This document shows, in pieces, positions 1-8,817 of a DNA stretch of 64,000 bases. Both the position numbers and the translations under genes were made by a program. The notes beneath the pieces were generated by a model. The model made no database searches. It worked only from the letters and a program-made list of their open reading frames with translations, and was not told where the DNA came from. The number at the start of each line of letters is the position of its first letter. Position 1 is the stretch's first letter. The DNA is from an uncultured Oscillospiraceae bacterium (GTDB lineage Bacteria > Bacillota > Clostridia > Oscillospirales > Acutalibacteraceae): assembly GCA_900547095.1 (NCBI GenBank), contig URFG01000004.1, positions 1-64,000 of the forward strand, written 5' to 3'.

Positions 1-1
1 A

Positions 2-67
2 GTGGCACTGGGTCAGGAGGTGATGAGCCATCCTAAGGGCGAGCCCCTGGAGTGGGAAAAGATATAA
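2..67 (+). CDS. C-terminal end of an unidentified upstream gene (partial)
   Basis: Reading from base 2, an open frame enters the window and stops with TAA at 65-67, giving a 21-residue tail that ends GEPLEWEKI. It overlaps the GTG start of the germination gene by 16 bases, as is common in tightly packed operons, so it may be the 3' end of the previous gene. The competing frame 1 stops at 34-36 and gives a Gly/Ser-rich tail. The fragment is too short to assign a family, and it may be chance. Confidence 0.35.
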   Translation: MALGQEVMSHPKGEPLEWEKI

Positions 68-1527
68 ATTTTTATACCGATAAGACCTTTACGGGCGATA
101 TAAAAACCGATACCGAAAATTTCAAAAAAATATTTGAAAACGACAGTATTTTAAGATACCGCAAGCAGATAATAGCTAAAAACACCGAATGCTCTTTTTT
201 TAATTTTGACGGAATGGTAAATACACAGGTGTTAAATGACTCGCTTGTGGAATCTTTGGTAAAGATAAAAAGCGCCGAAAACCTTTCAACGGAATTCATA
301 GCCGAAAACTATCTTTATTCCTGCGATATTAAGATAACCGATAATTTGGGCGACTGTATCCGCGGAGTGCTTTACGGCGATACCGTTTTGCTGATAGATA
401 AAAATAAAAAGGCGATAGTGGCAAACACAAAAGGCTTTCGCTCAAGAGGGATTTCCGAGCCTGAAGACGAGCGGGTTTTGCAGGGTCCGCGAGAGGGGTT
501 TGACGAGGTCGCGATGCTCAATCTTGCAATGCTCAGAAGAAAGCTCCCCACCCCCGACCTTTGCATAGAGTCGCTTAGAATGGGCAGAAGAACGGATACT
601 ATGATATTTGTCTGCTATCTCGGAAGTCTCGCCAAAAAGGATACCGTAAAAGAGCTTAAAAAAAGGCTTTCTTCTTTTGAAACAGACGGAATTTTAGATG
701 TGAACTATATTGCCGAAAGCATACGCGACCATAGACACAGCCTTTTTAAAACAACCGGAACGACCGAGCGCCCCGATACCGTCGCGGCAAGACTGCTCGA
801 GGGCAGAATTGCCGTGTTTTGCGACGGCTCGCCCGTGGTGCTTACTCTTCCCTACCTTTTTTCGGAAAACTTCCAGTCCGACGAGGACTATTATCTTAAT
901 TATGCGGTTTCAAGTATAGGAAGATTTTTAAGATACATCTGCTTTTTCCTCGCGGTGTGCGTGCCGGGGATATTTTTGGCGCTGATGTCCTTTCATCTGC
1001 AGCTGCTTCCTACGAATTTTGCGCTATCCGTAGCAAGGCTGAGGGCGGGAGTGCCTATGCCGAGTGTGGTCGAATGCGTGATATTGATTCTGGTTTTTGA
1101 GATACTCAAGGAAACGGGTGTGCGAATGCCGCAGTCGCTCGGCCACGCGCTTTCGATAGTAGGCGGTCTTGTCGTAGGTCAGGCGGCGGTGGAAGCAGGA
1201 ATTATCAGCGCGCCTATGCTTATAGCGGTAGCTTTGAGCGGAATAGCAGGGCTGATGATACCCAGGCTTAAAGGAGCGGTATTTTATTTAAGGCTCGCTT
1301 TTGTGATACTTGCGGCGCTTTTCGGTCTTGTGGGCGTATCAGCAGGGATATGCGCCGTGATATTAAGAATATTCAATCTTTCCTCTTTCGGCGAGGACTA
1401 CACTTCTTCCCTTGAAAATCCCACTCCGCAAAGACTTAAAGACACCTTTATCCGCGCTCCCTGGACATTTATGAAATTAAGACCTTTTATAACAAAAAAT
1501 CTTAAAAGGCGGAAAACAAACAAATGA
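52..1527 (+). CDS. GerA-family spore germination protein, A subunit
   Basis: Membrane-anchored A subunit of a nutrient germinant receptor (GerAA/GerBA/GerKA family), expected in the inner spore membrane, where it senses nutrients and triggers germination. The protein has 491 residues, the normal family size. It has an N-terminal soluble region of about 290 residues containing the family hallmarks GFRSRGISEPEDERVLQGPREGF and RMGRRT, followed by about five hydrophobic segments (about residues 295-450) and a short basic tail. The GTG at 52 is the only reasonable start after the in-frame TAA at 34-36; the Shine-Dalgarno is poor. Its stop overlaps the next ATG (ATGA), so it is co-translated with the C subunit. 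SpoVAF is a related alternative, but the following C- and B-type genes favour a receptor operon. Expression is probably forespore-specific; the promoter lies outside the window. Confidence 0.9.
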   Translation: MGKDINFYTDKTFTGDIKTDTENFKKIFENDSILRYRKQIIAKNTECSFFNFDGMVNTQVLNDSLVESLVKIKSAENLSTEFIAENYLYSCDIKITDNLGDCIRGVLYGDTVLLIDKNKKAIVANTKGFRSRGISEPEDERVLQGPREGFDEVAMLNLAMLRRKLPTPDLCIESLRMGRRTDTMIFVCYLGSLAKKDTVKELKKRLSSFETDGILDVNYIAESIRDHRHSLFKTTGTTERPDTVAARLLEGRIAVFCDGSPVVLTLPYLFSENFQSDEDYYLNYAVSSIGRFLRYICFFLAVCVPGIFLALMSFHLQLLPTNFALSVARLRAGVPMPSVVECVILILVFEILKETGVRMPQSLGHALSIVGGLVVGQAAVEAGIISAPMLIAVALSGIAGLMIPRLKGAVFYLRLAFVILAALFGLVGVSAGICAVILRIFNLSSFGEDYTSSLENPTPQRLKDTFIRAPWTFMKLRPFITKNLKRRKTNK

Positions 1528-2159
1528 GAAAAAAAGTATTTTGCCTTTTTGCAGCGGTAATACTTTCGCTTTTTCTTACTTCCTGCAATCCCTCTTATGA
1601 GGCTGACGCAAGATTTATAGTATCCGCAATAGCCGCGGATAACGATAACGGAAATATAATGCTCACCGTGCAGGTGATAGCTATAGGCGAGGGCGATTTT
1701 GAGAACGAGCCGAAAGTCCTCCTTATCCGTTCTTCGGCAAAAAACGCCGAAACAGCCGTTAAAAAAATAGGAACAAAATGCATAAAACCGCTTAATTTCG
1801 ACCACTGCGCAGTGCTTATCTGCTCAAAGGATTTAAAGTTGGAGCAGTTTAAAGATGTGCGGGATTTCTGCCTTAAGAGAAAGGATATAAACCTTGCGGT
1901 AAATGTCTGCTTTGCGGAAAACGCGAAAAATATCCTGAGTGCCGCAAAAATAGCGGGAATAACATCGGGCTATGATCTTGCTGTGATGATAAACTCAAAA
2001 ATAAGGGAAAATAAAGATGATTTTAAATGTAAATTTTATGAGATAGCGGATAAATCGGATATCACTCTGCCCTATATTGCTCTGACGGATAAAAAAATAT
2101 TTTTAAAAGGGCGCTACGGCCTTATCTTAAGCGGAGAGGAAGATTTCTATGAAAAGTAA
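1524..2159 (+). CDS. Spore germination lipoprotein, GerAC-like, short
   Basis: Lipoprotein C subunit of the germinant receptor. It has a basic N-terminus, a hydrophobic core and the lipobox LTSC (Cys about residue 21), so it should be lipid-anchored outside the inner spore membrane. The remaining sequence fits the N-terminal domain of GerAC (an ADARFIVSAIAAD strand and a tract with the CLKRKDINLAVNVCFAENA helix-strand). At 211 residues it is only about half the usual 370-400; the C-terminal GerAC domain is absent. The reading frame nevertheless ends cleanly, with a GGAGAGG-type ribosome site and the next ATG inside its last codons (11-base overlap), so the shortness looks like stable architecture rather than a fresh frameshift. 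The function of a domain-1-only C subunit is not known to me. Confidence 0.8.
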   Translation: MRKKVFCLFAAVILSLFLTSCNPSYEADARFIVSAIAADNDNGNIMLTVQVIAIGEGDFENEPKVLLIRSSAKNAETAVKKIGTKCIKPLNFDHCAVLICSKDLKLEQFKDVRDFCLKRKDINLAVNVCFAENAKNILSAAKIAGITSGYDLAVMINSKIRENKDDFKCKFYEIADKSDITLPYIALTDKKIFLKGRYGLILSGEEDFYEK

Positions 2160-3078
2160 AAGCCTGAATCTTCATATCTTCGCATTTTGCTCTGTTTATT
2201 TTCTTTCGGGCGCTCTTATAAGCCTGCCTAAACCCCTTGAAAACTCTAACAGCCTGCTTTCCCTTTTGCTTGCCGCTGCTATTTCTTTCTTCTTTGCTCT
2301 TATCATAATTTTTGCGTTTAAAAATAAAAGACTTAATAATATAAGCAGATATCTGCTTATAGCTTTTTATATCATTATTTCTCTCGGCGCTGTTTTTGAC
2401 GCCGCCGTGATGTTCCGCGAGCTTTTAAAATTCGTGCATTTTATTATGATGCCTTCGGTCAGCTTATGGCTCTGCGCCCTGCTTTTGATAATTTCCGCAT
2501 TTTGGATGACGGTTAATAAAATTTCCGCAGTTTTGAAATTCTCGGTATTCCTTTTTGCGGTCACATTTATAAGCTTTGCTGTGCTTTTTTTGATATCTCT
2601 TAATCAAATGCATTTTTATAATCTCGGCTCGCTTAAAAATATAGAGCCGCCGCCTTTTTTAAAAGAAACATTTTTTTATATTTTAAAAATATTTCTTCCG
2701 CTTATTCTGCTTTTTAGTTTTGTTTTTAATCTCAAAGAGGAAAATAAAAAATATAAATATGCTTCCATCGGGGTTTTAACGGGGTTTGTTTTCACTGTTC
2801 TTACCGTTTTTCAGATAACCTCCGTGTTTTCCGAAAGCTTCACCGCAAAGGTGCAGTTTCCATATGCCGCGGTGATAAGCACCGTGAGCGTGGGAAATAT
2901 CTTCACGAGAATGGATTTTGCCGCTTATTTTATATTCTTCGCGGTGTTTATTTTAAGAGCCGGCACGGATTTAAAGCTTATAACCCTGCTTTTGAAAAAA
3001 ACAGGGCTTAAATCTAAAAGCTCAATGTATCTTACAGCCGCTTTGGCACTGATAACAGCCATAGTTGCACTTTTTTAA
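2149..3078 (+). CDS. GerAB-family spore germination permease
   Basis: Integral membrane B subunit of the germinant receptor, from the amino acid-polyamine-organocation (APC) superfamily; it is thought to bind the germinant. The 309 residues are almost all hydrophobic, with about nine to ten membrane segments, starting with the family's first helix (FCSVYFLSGALISLP). That is shorter than the typical 360 residues of GerAB/GerKB. It overlaps the preceding lipoprotein gene by 11 bases and has the ribosome site GGAGAGG inside that gene. It ends just before a new promoter at 3065-3092, so the germination operon ends here. The A-C-B order differs from the A-B-C order of Bacillus gerA. Confidence 0.8.
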   Translation: MKSKSLNLHIFAFCSVYFLSGALISLPKPLENSNSLLSLLLAAAISFFFALIIIFAFKNKRLNNISRYLLIAFYIIISLGAVFDAAVMFRELLKFVHFIMMPSVSLWLCALLLIISAFWMTVNKISAVLKFSVFLFAVTFISFAVLFLISLNQMHFYNLGSLKNIEPPPFLKETFFYILKIFLPLILLFSFVFNLKEENKKYKYASIGVLTGFVFTVLTVFQITSVFSESFTAKVQFPYAAVISTVSVGNIFTRMDFAAYFIFFAVFILRAGTDLKLITLLLKKTGLKSKSSMYLTAALALITAIVALF

Positions 3079-3092
3079 AAATGGTGTATAAT
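3065..3092 (+). promoter_or_regulatory. Predicted sigma-A promoter for malQ operon
   Basis: TTGCAC at 3065-3070, a 16-base spacer, and a perfect TATAAT at 3087-3092. It lies at the end of the germination permease gene and just upstream of malQ, which would separate spore-specific from vegetative transcription. Confidence 0.6.
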
Positions 3093-3125
3093 TATTATAT
3101 TAAAAAAGTAATAAAGGGGATACTT

Positions 3126-4604
3126 ATGCGCCGCAGCGGAATTTTAATGCCTGTTTTTTCTCTCGCCTCGCCTTACGGGATAGGAACAATGGGAGAAAAA
3201 GCTTTCGAATTTGTGAGATTTTTAAAAAGAGCGGGACAAAGCTTTTGGCAGATTCTGCCCCTTATGCCTATAGATTATTCGGGCTCTCCCTATCAGTCAA
3301 AATCAAGCTTTGCAGGCAACAGCCTGCTTATCGATTTAGACGAGCTTGTAAAAGACGGTTTGCTTAATTCAAGCGATATAAACGAATTTTCTTTCGATAA
3401 TTCAAAGCTTGATTTTTCAAATGTTATAAAATCAAGAGAGGTCTTACTTAATCGGGCGTTTAGTAAATTTGATAAGGAAAATTCCGATTTTAAGGAGTTC
3501 GTTAAAAAAACGCACTGGCTTTTAAGCTACGCCTGCTTTTCCGCTTTGAAAGACGCGCACGAAAATAAGCCTTTTTACGAATGGGAAGAAAAATATAAAA
3601 ACTATTCTCGGCAGACTTTAGAACAAACTTTGCGCGAATACCCAGAAAGGGTTTTATATTATGAATTCGAGCAGTTCGAGTTTTATAAGCAATGGAAAAA
3701 GCTTAAAAATTTTGCAAACTCTCTCGGCATTAAAATCATCGGCGATATCCCGATTTATGTTGCTCTTGATTCTGCCGACGTATGGTCCGATCCTAAGCAA
3801 TTCGACCTCAATTCGGAATTAAGACCCGAACACGTTGCAGGAGTTTCGCCGGATGTGTTTTCAAAAAACGGTCAGCTCTGGGGAAATCCGCTTTATAACT
3901 GGGAAAAGGCTGAAAATGAAAAAGAGCCTTTTTCCTGGTGGAAAAAAAGGCTTAAAGCGGCTTTTGAGCTTTATGATACAGTGAGGATAGACCATTTCAG
4001 GGCATTTGAGTCCTACTATGCGATAAAAAGCAGCGAAAAGACCGCTATCGGAGGAGTCTGGAAAAAAGGACCGGGAATTAAATTTTTCGATGAGATGAAA
4101 AAAGAATTTTCGGGCAAACTTCCGCTTATCGCCGAGGATCTCGGAATTATAGACGATAAGGTAAGAGCCCTTTTAAAGCAAACGGGACTTCCCGGAATGA
4201 AAGTTTTGCAGTTCGGGTTTGACGACGGCCCAAAAAGCGAGCATATTCTCCATAACCACATTAAAAACTGCGTCTGCTACATAGGAACTCACGATAACGA
4301 TACAGTAATAGGCTGGAAAAATTCAAAATCCCAAAGCGAGCTTAAATTTATTTACGATTATATCGGTTTCGGCGAAAAAGAGGGCTTTAATATCGCAATG
4401 ATAAGAACTGCGATGTCCTCCGTTGCGGACACTGTGATAATCACCCTTTCAGACCTTATGGGACTCTCAAGCGAGGGAAGAATAAACACCCCCGGAACTA
4501 TCGGGAATAACTGGTGCTTCAGAATAGCCGACGGCTGTGTAAACGACTGGCTTGCCGATATCCTGCTCGATATCACTTCTACCTACGGCAGAAATTCAAA
4601 TTAA
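3126..4604 (+). CDS. malQ: 4-alpha-glucanotransferase (amylomaltase)
   Basis: Cytosolic disproportionating enzyme of GH77 that transfers malto-oligosaccharyl units between glucans, used in maltodextrin/glycogen turnover. The 492-residue protein has the family motifs in order: SPYQSKSSFAGN substrate loop, GDIPIYVALDSADVW, the nucleophile region VRIDHFRAFESYYAI (Asp about residue 288), the acid/base in LIAEDLGI (Glu about 337) and the THDNDT stabiliser motif. The start is ATG 3126, preceded by AAAGGGGA; an upstream in-frame ATG at 3081 lies inside the promoter and is rejected. It is followed after 14 bases by an aminotransferase and then a PfkB kinase, an apparent operon with no obvious common pathway. 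Confidence 0.95.
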   Translation: MRRSGILMPVFSLASPYGIGTMGEKAFEFVRFLKRAGQSFWQILPLMPIDYSGSPYQSKSSFAGNSLLIDLDELVKDGLLNSSDINEFSFDNSKLDFSNVIKSREVLLNRAFSKFDKENSDFKEFVKKTHWLLSYACFSALKDAHENKPFYEWEEKYKNYSRQTLEQTLREYPERVLYYEFEQFEFYKQWKKLKNFANSLGIKIIGDIPIYVALDSADVWSDPKQFDLNSELRPEHVAGVSPDVFSKNGQLWGNPLYNWEKAENEKEPFSWWKKRLKAAFELYDTVRIDHFRAFESYYAIKSSEKTAIGGVWKKGPGIKFFDEMKKEFSGKLPLIAEDLGIIDDKVRALLKQTGLPGMKVLQFGFDDGPKSEHILHNHIKNCVCYIGTHDNDTVIGWKNSKSQSELKFIYDYIGFGEKEGFNIAMIRTAMSSVADTVIITLSDLMGLSSEGRINTPGTIGNNWCFRIADGCVNDWLADILLDITSTYGRNSN

Positions 4605-4618
4605 AAGAGGAAAATATA

Positions 4619-5803
4619 ATGATAAATGAAAAAATGGCGGCGCTGGGGAAAAAGCCGTCCGTTATTCGCAAAATTTTTGAATATTCGAATAAGAGAAAAG
4701 CGGAGATAGGCGAAGAAAATGTTTTCGATTTTTCTCTCGGCAATCCGAGCATTCCCGCACCCAAAGAAGTAACGCAAACGCTTAAAGAACTTGTAATGGA
4801 TACCGATCCCGTTAAGCTTCACGGATACACCTCCGCTCCGGGCGATTTGTCCGTAAGAAAGCAGATAGCCGAAAATATATTTAAAAAATTCGGGTTCTCG
4901 TGCGGATTTAAAGATATATATATGACCTGCGGTGCCGCCGCGTCGCTCACCGTTTCATTAAAAGCGCTCTGTATCTCGGGCGACGAGGTGATAGTTTTAT
5001 CCCCTTATTTCCCCGAATACGCGGTATTTATAGAAAATGCGAATGCGAAAATAAAAGAAGTGCCTTTATCCACCGATACTATGCATATCGACTTTAACGC
5101 CCTTGAAAGCGCTATAAATAAAAGAACAAAGGCTATCATAATAAATTCTCCTAATAACCCGACAGGCGTTATTTATACAAAAGATGAGCTTTTAAAAACT
5201 GCGCAGCTGCTCAAATCAAAATCCGAGGAATTCGGCCGCGATATTTATATCATTTGCGATGAGCCCTACCGGGAATTAAGCTACGGCTCTCCCGTGCCCT
5301 ATATCCCGAATTTTTATGATAACACCATTCTTTGCTATTCCTACAGCAAAGCGCTCTCCCTTCCCGGCGAGAGGATAGGCTACATAATGGTATCGCCCAA
5401 ATGCAGCGATAACTCCGATATCTGCGCCGCAGTTGCAGGCGCGGGAAGAAGTATGGGCTATGTGTGCGCGCCGAGTTTAATGCAGTTTCTTATTAAAAAC
5501 TGCGATATGAACAAATCGGATATAGAGGCATATAATAAAAACCGCCTGACCTTATATTCCGCTTTAAAGGATATGGGCTATGAGCCTTTATATCCCGACG
5601 GTGCTTTTTACCTCTTTGTAAAAGCTTTGGAAGCTGACGCCGTGAAGTTCTGCGAAAGAGCAAAGAAATATGAGCTTTTGCTTGTTCCGAGCGACGATTT
5701 CGGCTGCAAAGGATATGTAAGAATTGCGTATTGCGTAAGCTTTGAGCAGATAGAAAGATCACTGCCTGCATTTAAAAAGCTAAAGGATGAATATAAAAAA
5801 TGA
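4619..5803 (+). CDS. PLP-dependent class I/II aminotransferase
   Basis: Fold-type I pyridoxal-phosphate aminotransferase of 394 residues, aspartate-aminotransferase-like. Visible motifs are the N-terminal FSLGNPSIPAP, the substrate/PLP segment NSPNNPTGVIY, the Asp pairing with the pyridine nitrogen in CDEPY, and the Schiff-base lysine in CYSYSKALSLPGERIGY. The start is ATG 4619 with AGAGGAAA nine bases upstream; the longer open frame into malQ is an artefact. The stop overlaps the next start (ATGA), so translation is coupled to the PfkB kinase. Substrate cannot be fixed from sequence; Asp, Ala or aromatic amino acids are possible. Confidence 0.9.
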   Translation: MINEKMAALGKKPSVIRKIFEYSNKRKAEIGEENVFDFSLGNPSIPAPKEVTQTLKELVMDTDPVKLHGYTSAPGDLSVRKQIAENIFKKFGFSCGFKDIYMTCGAAASLTVSLKALCISGDEVIVLSPYFPEYAVFIENANAKIKEVPLSTDTMHIDFNALESAINKRTKAIIINSPNNPTGVIYTKDELLKTAQLLKSKSEEFGRDIYIICDEPYRELSYGSPVPYIPNFYDNTILCYSYSKALSLPGERIGYIMVSPKCSDNSDICAAVAGAGRSMGYVCAPSLMQFLIKNCDMNKSDIEAYNKNRLTLYSALKDMGYEPLYPDGAFYLFVKALEADAVKFCERAKKYELLLVPSDDFGCKGYVRIAYCVSFEQIERSLPAFKKLKDEYKK

Positions 5804-6705
5804 TTTATACTTTAACTTTAAATCCCTCGCTTGACTATCATATTTATAAGAGCGATATTAAAAAAGGCGAAGTAAACCGCATAACCGACGCTAATATCAC
5901 TTTCGGCGGAAAAGGACTTAATGTTTCCTATGCGCTTAAAATTTTAAAAACCGAAAGCGTAGCTTTAGGTTTTTTGGGCGGTTTCAGCGGAAAAGAGATA
6001 AAAAGACTTCTTGACGAAAAAAATATAAGAAACAAATTTATAGATATTTCGCCAGAAACTTCAAGAATAAATGTTAAAATTCATTCTGAATTAGATACCG
6101 ACCTAAACGCACCCGGCCCGAAACCGCAGGAAAAGCATATAACTTCCCTTTTAAATCTTTTATCTCTTCTGAAAGAGCAGGATATCCTCTGCCTTTGCGG
6201 CACTGCGGCGGATAAAGAAAGCTATAAAAGGATACTTTCGGCAACACCGGAAAATGTTAAATTAATTGCCGACGCCGACGGTGAATTTTTAAAAGAAGCG
6301 GTAGAATATAAGCCTTTTTTAATAAAGCCTAATTCCTTTGAGCTTTTAGATCTTTTCTCAAGTGACGATCCAAGCGAAGAAAATCTGATAAGGTTAGGCT
6401 TAAAGCTAAAAGAGAAAGGCATAAAATACGTGCTTATTTCGCGAGGCGAAAAAGGGCTTTTGCTCCTTGGAGGCTCGGGAGTTTATAAAGCCGAGGGAAT
6501 AAGCGGCAACGCGGTAAACACTGTGGGAGCCGGCGATTTTTCACTTGCAGGATTTATAAGCGAATATTTTAATTCGTTTGATGAAGTTTCGGCGCTTAAA
6601 AGCGCGCTTTCAGCCTCGGCGGCAAGAGTTTTTTCAAAAGATGAGCCTAATTATTTCGATATGAGGAAATATGCAAATATCGCAAAAATCACAAAAATTA
6701 AATAA
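5800..6705 (+). CDS. PfkB-family 1-phosphofructokinase/tagatose-6-P kinase-like
   Basis: Ribokinase-fold sugar-phosphate kinase (FruK/LacC branch) that phosphorylates a ketose monophosphate with ATP. The 301-residue protein begins MIYTLTLNPSLDYHI and carries the GGKGLNVSYAL substrate motif, KPNSFELLDL, and the nucleotide/catalytic signature NTVGAGDFSLAGF, where the Asp is the expected base. No fru PTS or regulator is adjacent; instead it is translationally coupled to an aminotransferase and follows malQ. 1-phosphofructokinase is the best family name, but the true sugar substrate is open. It is the last gene of this operon. Confidence 0.85.
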   Translation: MIYTLTLNPSLDYHIYKSDIKKGEVNRITDANITFGGKGLNVSYALKILKTESVALGFLGGFSGKEIKRLLDEKNIRNKFIDISPETSRINVKIHSELDTDLNAPGPKPQEKHITSLLNLLSLLKEQDILCLCGTAADKESYKRILSATPENVKLIADADGEFLKEAVEYKPFLIKPNSFELLDLFSSDDPSEENLIRLGLKLKEKGIKYVLISRGEKGLLLLGGSGVYKAEGISGNAVNTVGAGDFSLAGFISEYFNSFDEVSALKSALSASAARVFSKDEPNYFDMRKYANIAKITKIK

Positions 6706-6715
6706 ATTATGAACA

Positions 6716-6776
6716 GGCTCCCGACTTTTAGGGAAGCAAGGTTTGACGAAACCAAAGATTCCATAAGTCGGGAGCC
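6716..6776. other. Three-tier hairpin between convergent genes
   Basis: A perfect 12-bp stem, GGCTCCCGACTT (6716-6727) with AAGTCGGGAGCC (6765-6776), encloses a second stem GGAA/TTCC and a third GGTTT(GACG)AAACC, with asymmetric internal loops GCAA and AAAGA. It separates the ends of the kinase (+) and the lipoprotein (-). Neither side has a strong T-run, so it may be a weak bidirectional terminator or an independent structured element. Confidence 0.6.
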
Positions 6777-6784
6777 GAAGTATT

Positions 6785-7624
6785 TTAATAATTCTTATCG
6801 TCAAGCAATCCTTTTAAAAGGATTGCTTTTTTGTCTTTTGTGATAACATACCCGGGAGCGATATTAAGCACATCATCGTAAAATTCCGTAAGAGAATCGA
6901 TCTTGGTAATACGGTTTATCCTTTCGCTCTCGGCGGTATTCGCGGCGTCGGCAGACGCTTTTTCGCTTATAAGATAAAAGGCTTTGTCGGTCTTGATAAT
7001 TGCCGTGTCGCCGTAGGAATCAAGCCCGTGATAAAGGGCTAATATATTTTCATTTCCGAGAGCCGATATATCCACCTTGTATTTTTCCGTGTTACCGCTC
7101 ATATCGTAATAGGCGCGGTAAAGCTTGCCGTTTATAAGAGCAAGATCGGCGGCAATAGATGTAAAATCGCTGCCTAAAATATCCTGAATTACATTCTTAT
7201 AAGGAGTACGCATAATATCATACTGACCGTCGGTTTCATCCGACTGCTGGATATAGTACCAATTTCCGCCCGTTACCATAACGGAGCAATCGGTGCCGTA
7301 ATAATTATCCACGGCGACCGCCTTTTCACCGCCTGCCAATGTTACATCACAGAGTGCTTTTGCGTTATTTTCACCGTCAACAGCGGAAGTAAACGAATAG
7401 TAATAAAGTTTTCCCCCGGAAAAATATACCGCATTGGAAAACAGGGTTTCCGCGTTGATACTGTCGGCGCCTTTGAGCGTTATGACCGACGACTGCGAGC
7501 GGGATTTTGCCGCCTCTTCAAGCGTTTTCGGGTCGGACACAGTTTCTTTTTTAGCTTTTGTTCCGCAGCCGCAAAGAACTGTCAAAACAAATATCAGGCA
7601 TAATGATGATTTTAAAATTTTCAT
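6785..7624 (-). CDS. Secreted lipoprotein of unknown function
   Basis: A 279-residue lipoprotein. The signal sequence is MKILKSSLCLIFVLTVLCGC with lipobox VLCGC (Cys about residue 20), followed by a short Lys/Glu linker. The mature part is rich in Tyr, Asp and aromatic repeats (YFSGGKLYYYSF, NWYYIQQSDETDGQYDIMRTPY, GKLYRAYYDMSG), resembling DUF5050-like or beta-propeller-like repeats that read a displayed value, but I cannot name a family. The start is ATG 7624 with GGAGA 8 bases upstream, and the ribosome site overlaps the stop region of the HAD-GNAT gene 13 bases away, so the two are co-transcribed. Confidence 0.75.
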   Translation of the reverse strand: MKILKSSLCLIFVLTVLCGCGTKAKKETVSDPKTLEEAAKSRSQSSVITLKGADSINAETLFSNAVYFSGGKLYYYSFTSAVDGENNAKALCDVTLAGGEKAVAVDNYYGTDCSVMVTGGNWYYIQQSDETDGQYDIMRTPYKNVIQDILGSDFTSIAADLALINGKLYRAYYDMSGNTEKYKVDISALGNENILALYHGLDSYGDTAIIKTDKAFYLISEKASADAANTAESERINRITKIDSLTEFYDDVLNIAPGYVITKDKKAILLKGLLDDKNY

Positions 7625-7637
7625 AAATTTTCTCCGT

Positions 7638-8783
7638 TTAAATGAGTGTTTTATAGTATAGGCAGATGTTTTCATATTCTCGGTCGCTCACCTTAAATCC
7701 GCGCGGAATAGTTCCGAGAAGTTTAAATCCGAGCCGCTCGTAAAGCCCGCGTGCGGCAAAATTGGTTTCCACCACCGCATTAAACTGCAAAATTTCAAAC
7801 CCCTTCTCTTTTGCGGTATTTAAGCAGTCTTTAACCAGCTTTTCGCCTATATGCCGACCTCTTGAATTTTTAGATACTGCAAACGACGCGTTTGCAATAT
7901 GCCCGCACCTGCCGATATTATTCGGATGAAGAATATAAAGCCCTTTAATTTCGCCCGTTTCTTCGTTTAAAGCTACTTTTGTTTCGGTCTGCTGCGAGAA
8001 AAACGAAAGTGCGGAGTTTTCCGATAAGCAGTCCTCCTGCGGAAAAGCATTTTTCTCCTCCACCACTTCGTTCCAGATATCGGTCATAAAAGGGATATCT
8101 TCGCTCTTAAATTCACGGATAATTATTTTTTGCTCCGTTATTTTTTCATAAAGCTCTTTAGCTGTTGATACGATTATATTCGCTCCGTTTTCCTCTAAAA
8201 ATTTTCTGCTTTTAAAGCCCCAGTCTACAGATACGCAGTCTACCCCCGCGTTTTTCGCCGTGAGGATATCCACCTCGCTGTCGCCGATATAAAGTGTGCT
8301 TTCTTTAGGTATTCCGAAATTTTTCATTATTTCAATAACCCCGTCGGGCGAGGGCTTTGTTTTCATATTTTCTTTTACTCCTGCCGAGTAATCAAAAAGT
8401 TCTCCGAAAAATTTATCCGAAAGCTCTTTTACCGCATAATCCGCCTTGTTTGATAAAACGTCGGTTTTATACCCCTCTTGTTTAAGCTTTTTTAAAAGAC
8501 CGTCTATTCCTTCGTAGCTTTTTGTAAAATCATAGCAGTGGTCTTTATAATATTCGTTAAAATCCGAAAAGACCTTTTTTGCGGTTTCTTCCTCTGTATT
8601 TTCAGGCACCGCTCTTTCGATAAGCTTTTTTATTCCGTTTCCGACAAACGAGCGGACCTCCGACTGCGTGCGCTCATTTAATCCGCTTTTTTTAAGAGCA
8701 TAGTTCGTGCTTATTGTCAGGTCCTTTAACGTGTCGAGAATAGTCCCGTCCATATCAAAAATCAAAAGCTTGTATTTTCCCAT
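7638..8783 (-). CDS. HAD hydrolase fused to GNAT acetyltransferase
   Basis: A 381-residue two-domain cytosolic enzyme. Residues about 1-210 form a phosphoglycolate-phosphatase-like HAD domain: motif I FDMDGTILDT, motif II (DVLSNK), the motif III Lys region (KTKPSPDG) and motif IV YIGDSEVDILTAKNAG. Residues about 215-380 form a GNAT N-acetyltransferase with the acetyl-CoA loop SRGRHIGEKLV and C-terminal NFAARGLYERLGF. Start choice: ATG 8783 (MGKYK) has GGCGGGAAA upstream; an earlier in-frame ATG at 8819 lies within the -10 of the predicted promoter and cannot be on the transcript. Substrates of both halves are unknown; a phosphatase and an acetyltransferase acting on one small metabolite, or a repair function, are possibilities. 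Confidence 0.88.
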   Translation of the reverse strand: MGKYKLLIFDMDGTILDTLKDLTISTNYALKKSGLNERTQSEVRSFVGNGIKKLIERAVPENTEEETAKKVFSDFNEYYKDHCYDFTKSYEGIDGLLKKLKQEGYKTDVLSNKADYAVKELSDKFFGELFDYSAGVKENMKTKPSPDGVIEIMKNFGIPKESTLYIGDSEVDILTAKNAGVDCVSVDWGFKSRKFLEENGANIIVSTAKELYEKITEQKIIIREFKSEDIPFMTDIWNEVVEEKNAFPQEDCLSENSALSFFSQQTETKVALNEETGEIKGLYILHPNNIGRCGHIANASFAVSKNSRGRHIGEKLVKDCLNTAKEKGFEILQFNAVVETNFAARGLYERLGFKLLGTIPRGFKVSDREYENICLYYKTLI

Positions 8784-8817
8784 AATTTCCCGCCGAAATC
8801 TTAAAAATTCTTTTTCC

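Noticed and set aside
4514..4618. N-terminal extension of the aminotransferase into malQ
   Set aside because: The frame is merely open; ATG 4619 with AGAGGAAA fits the family start.
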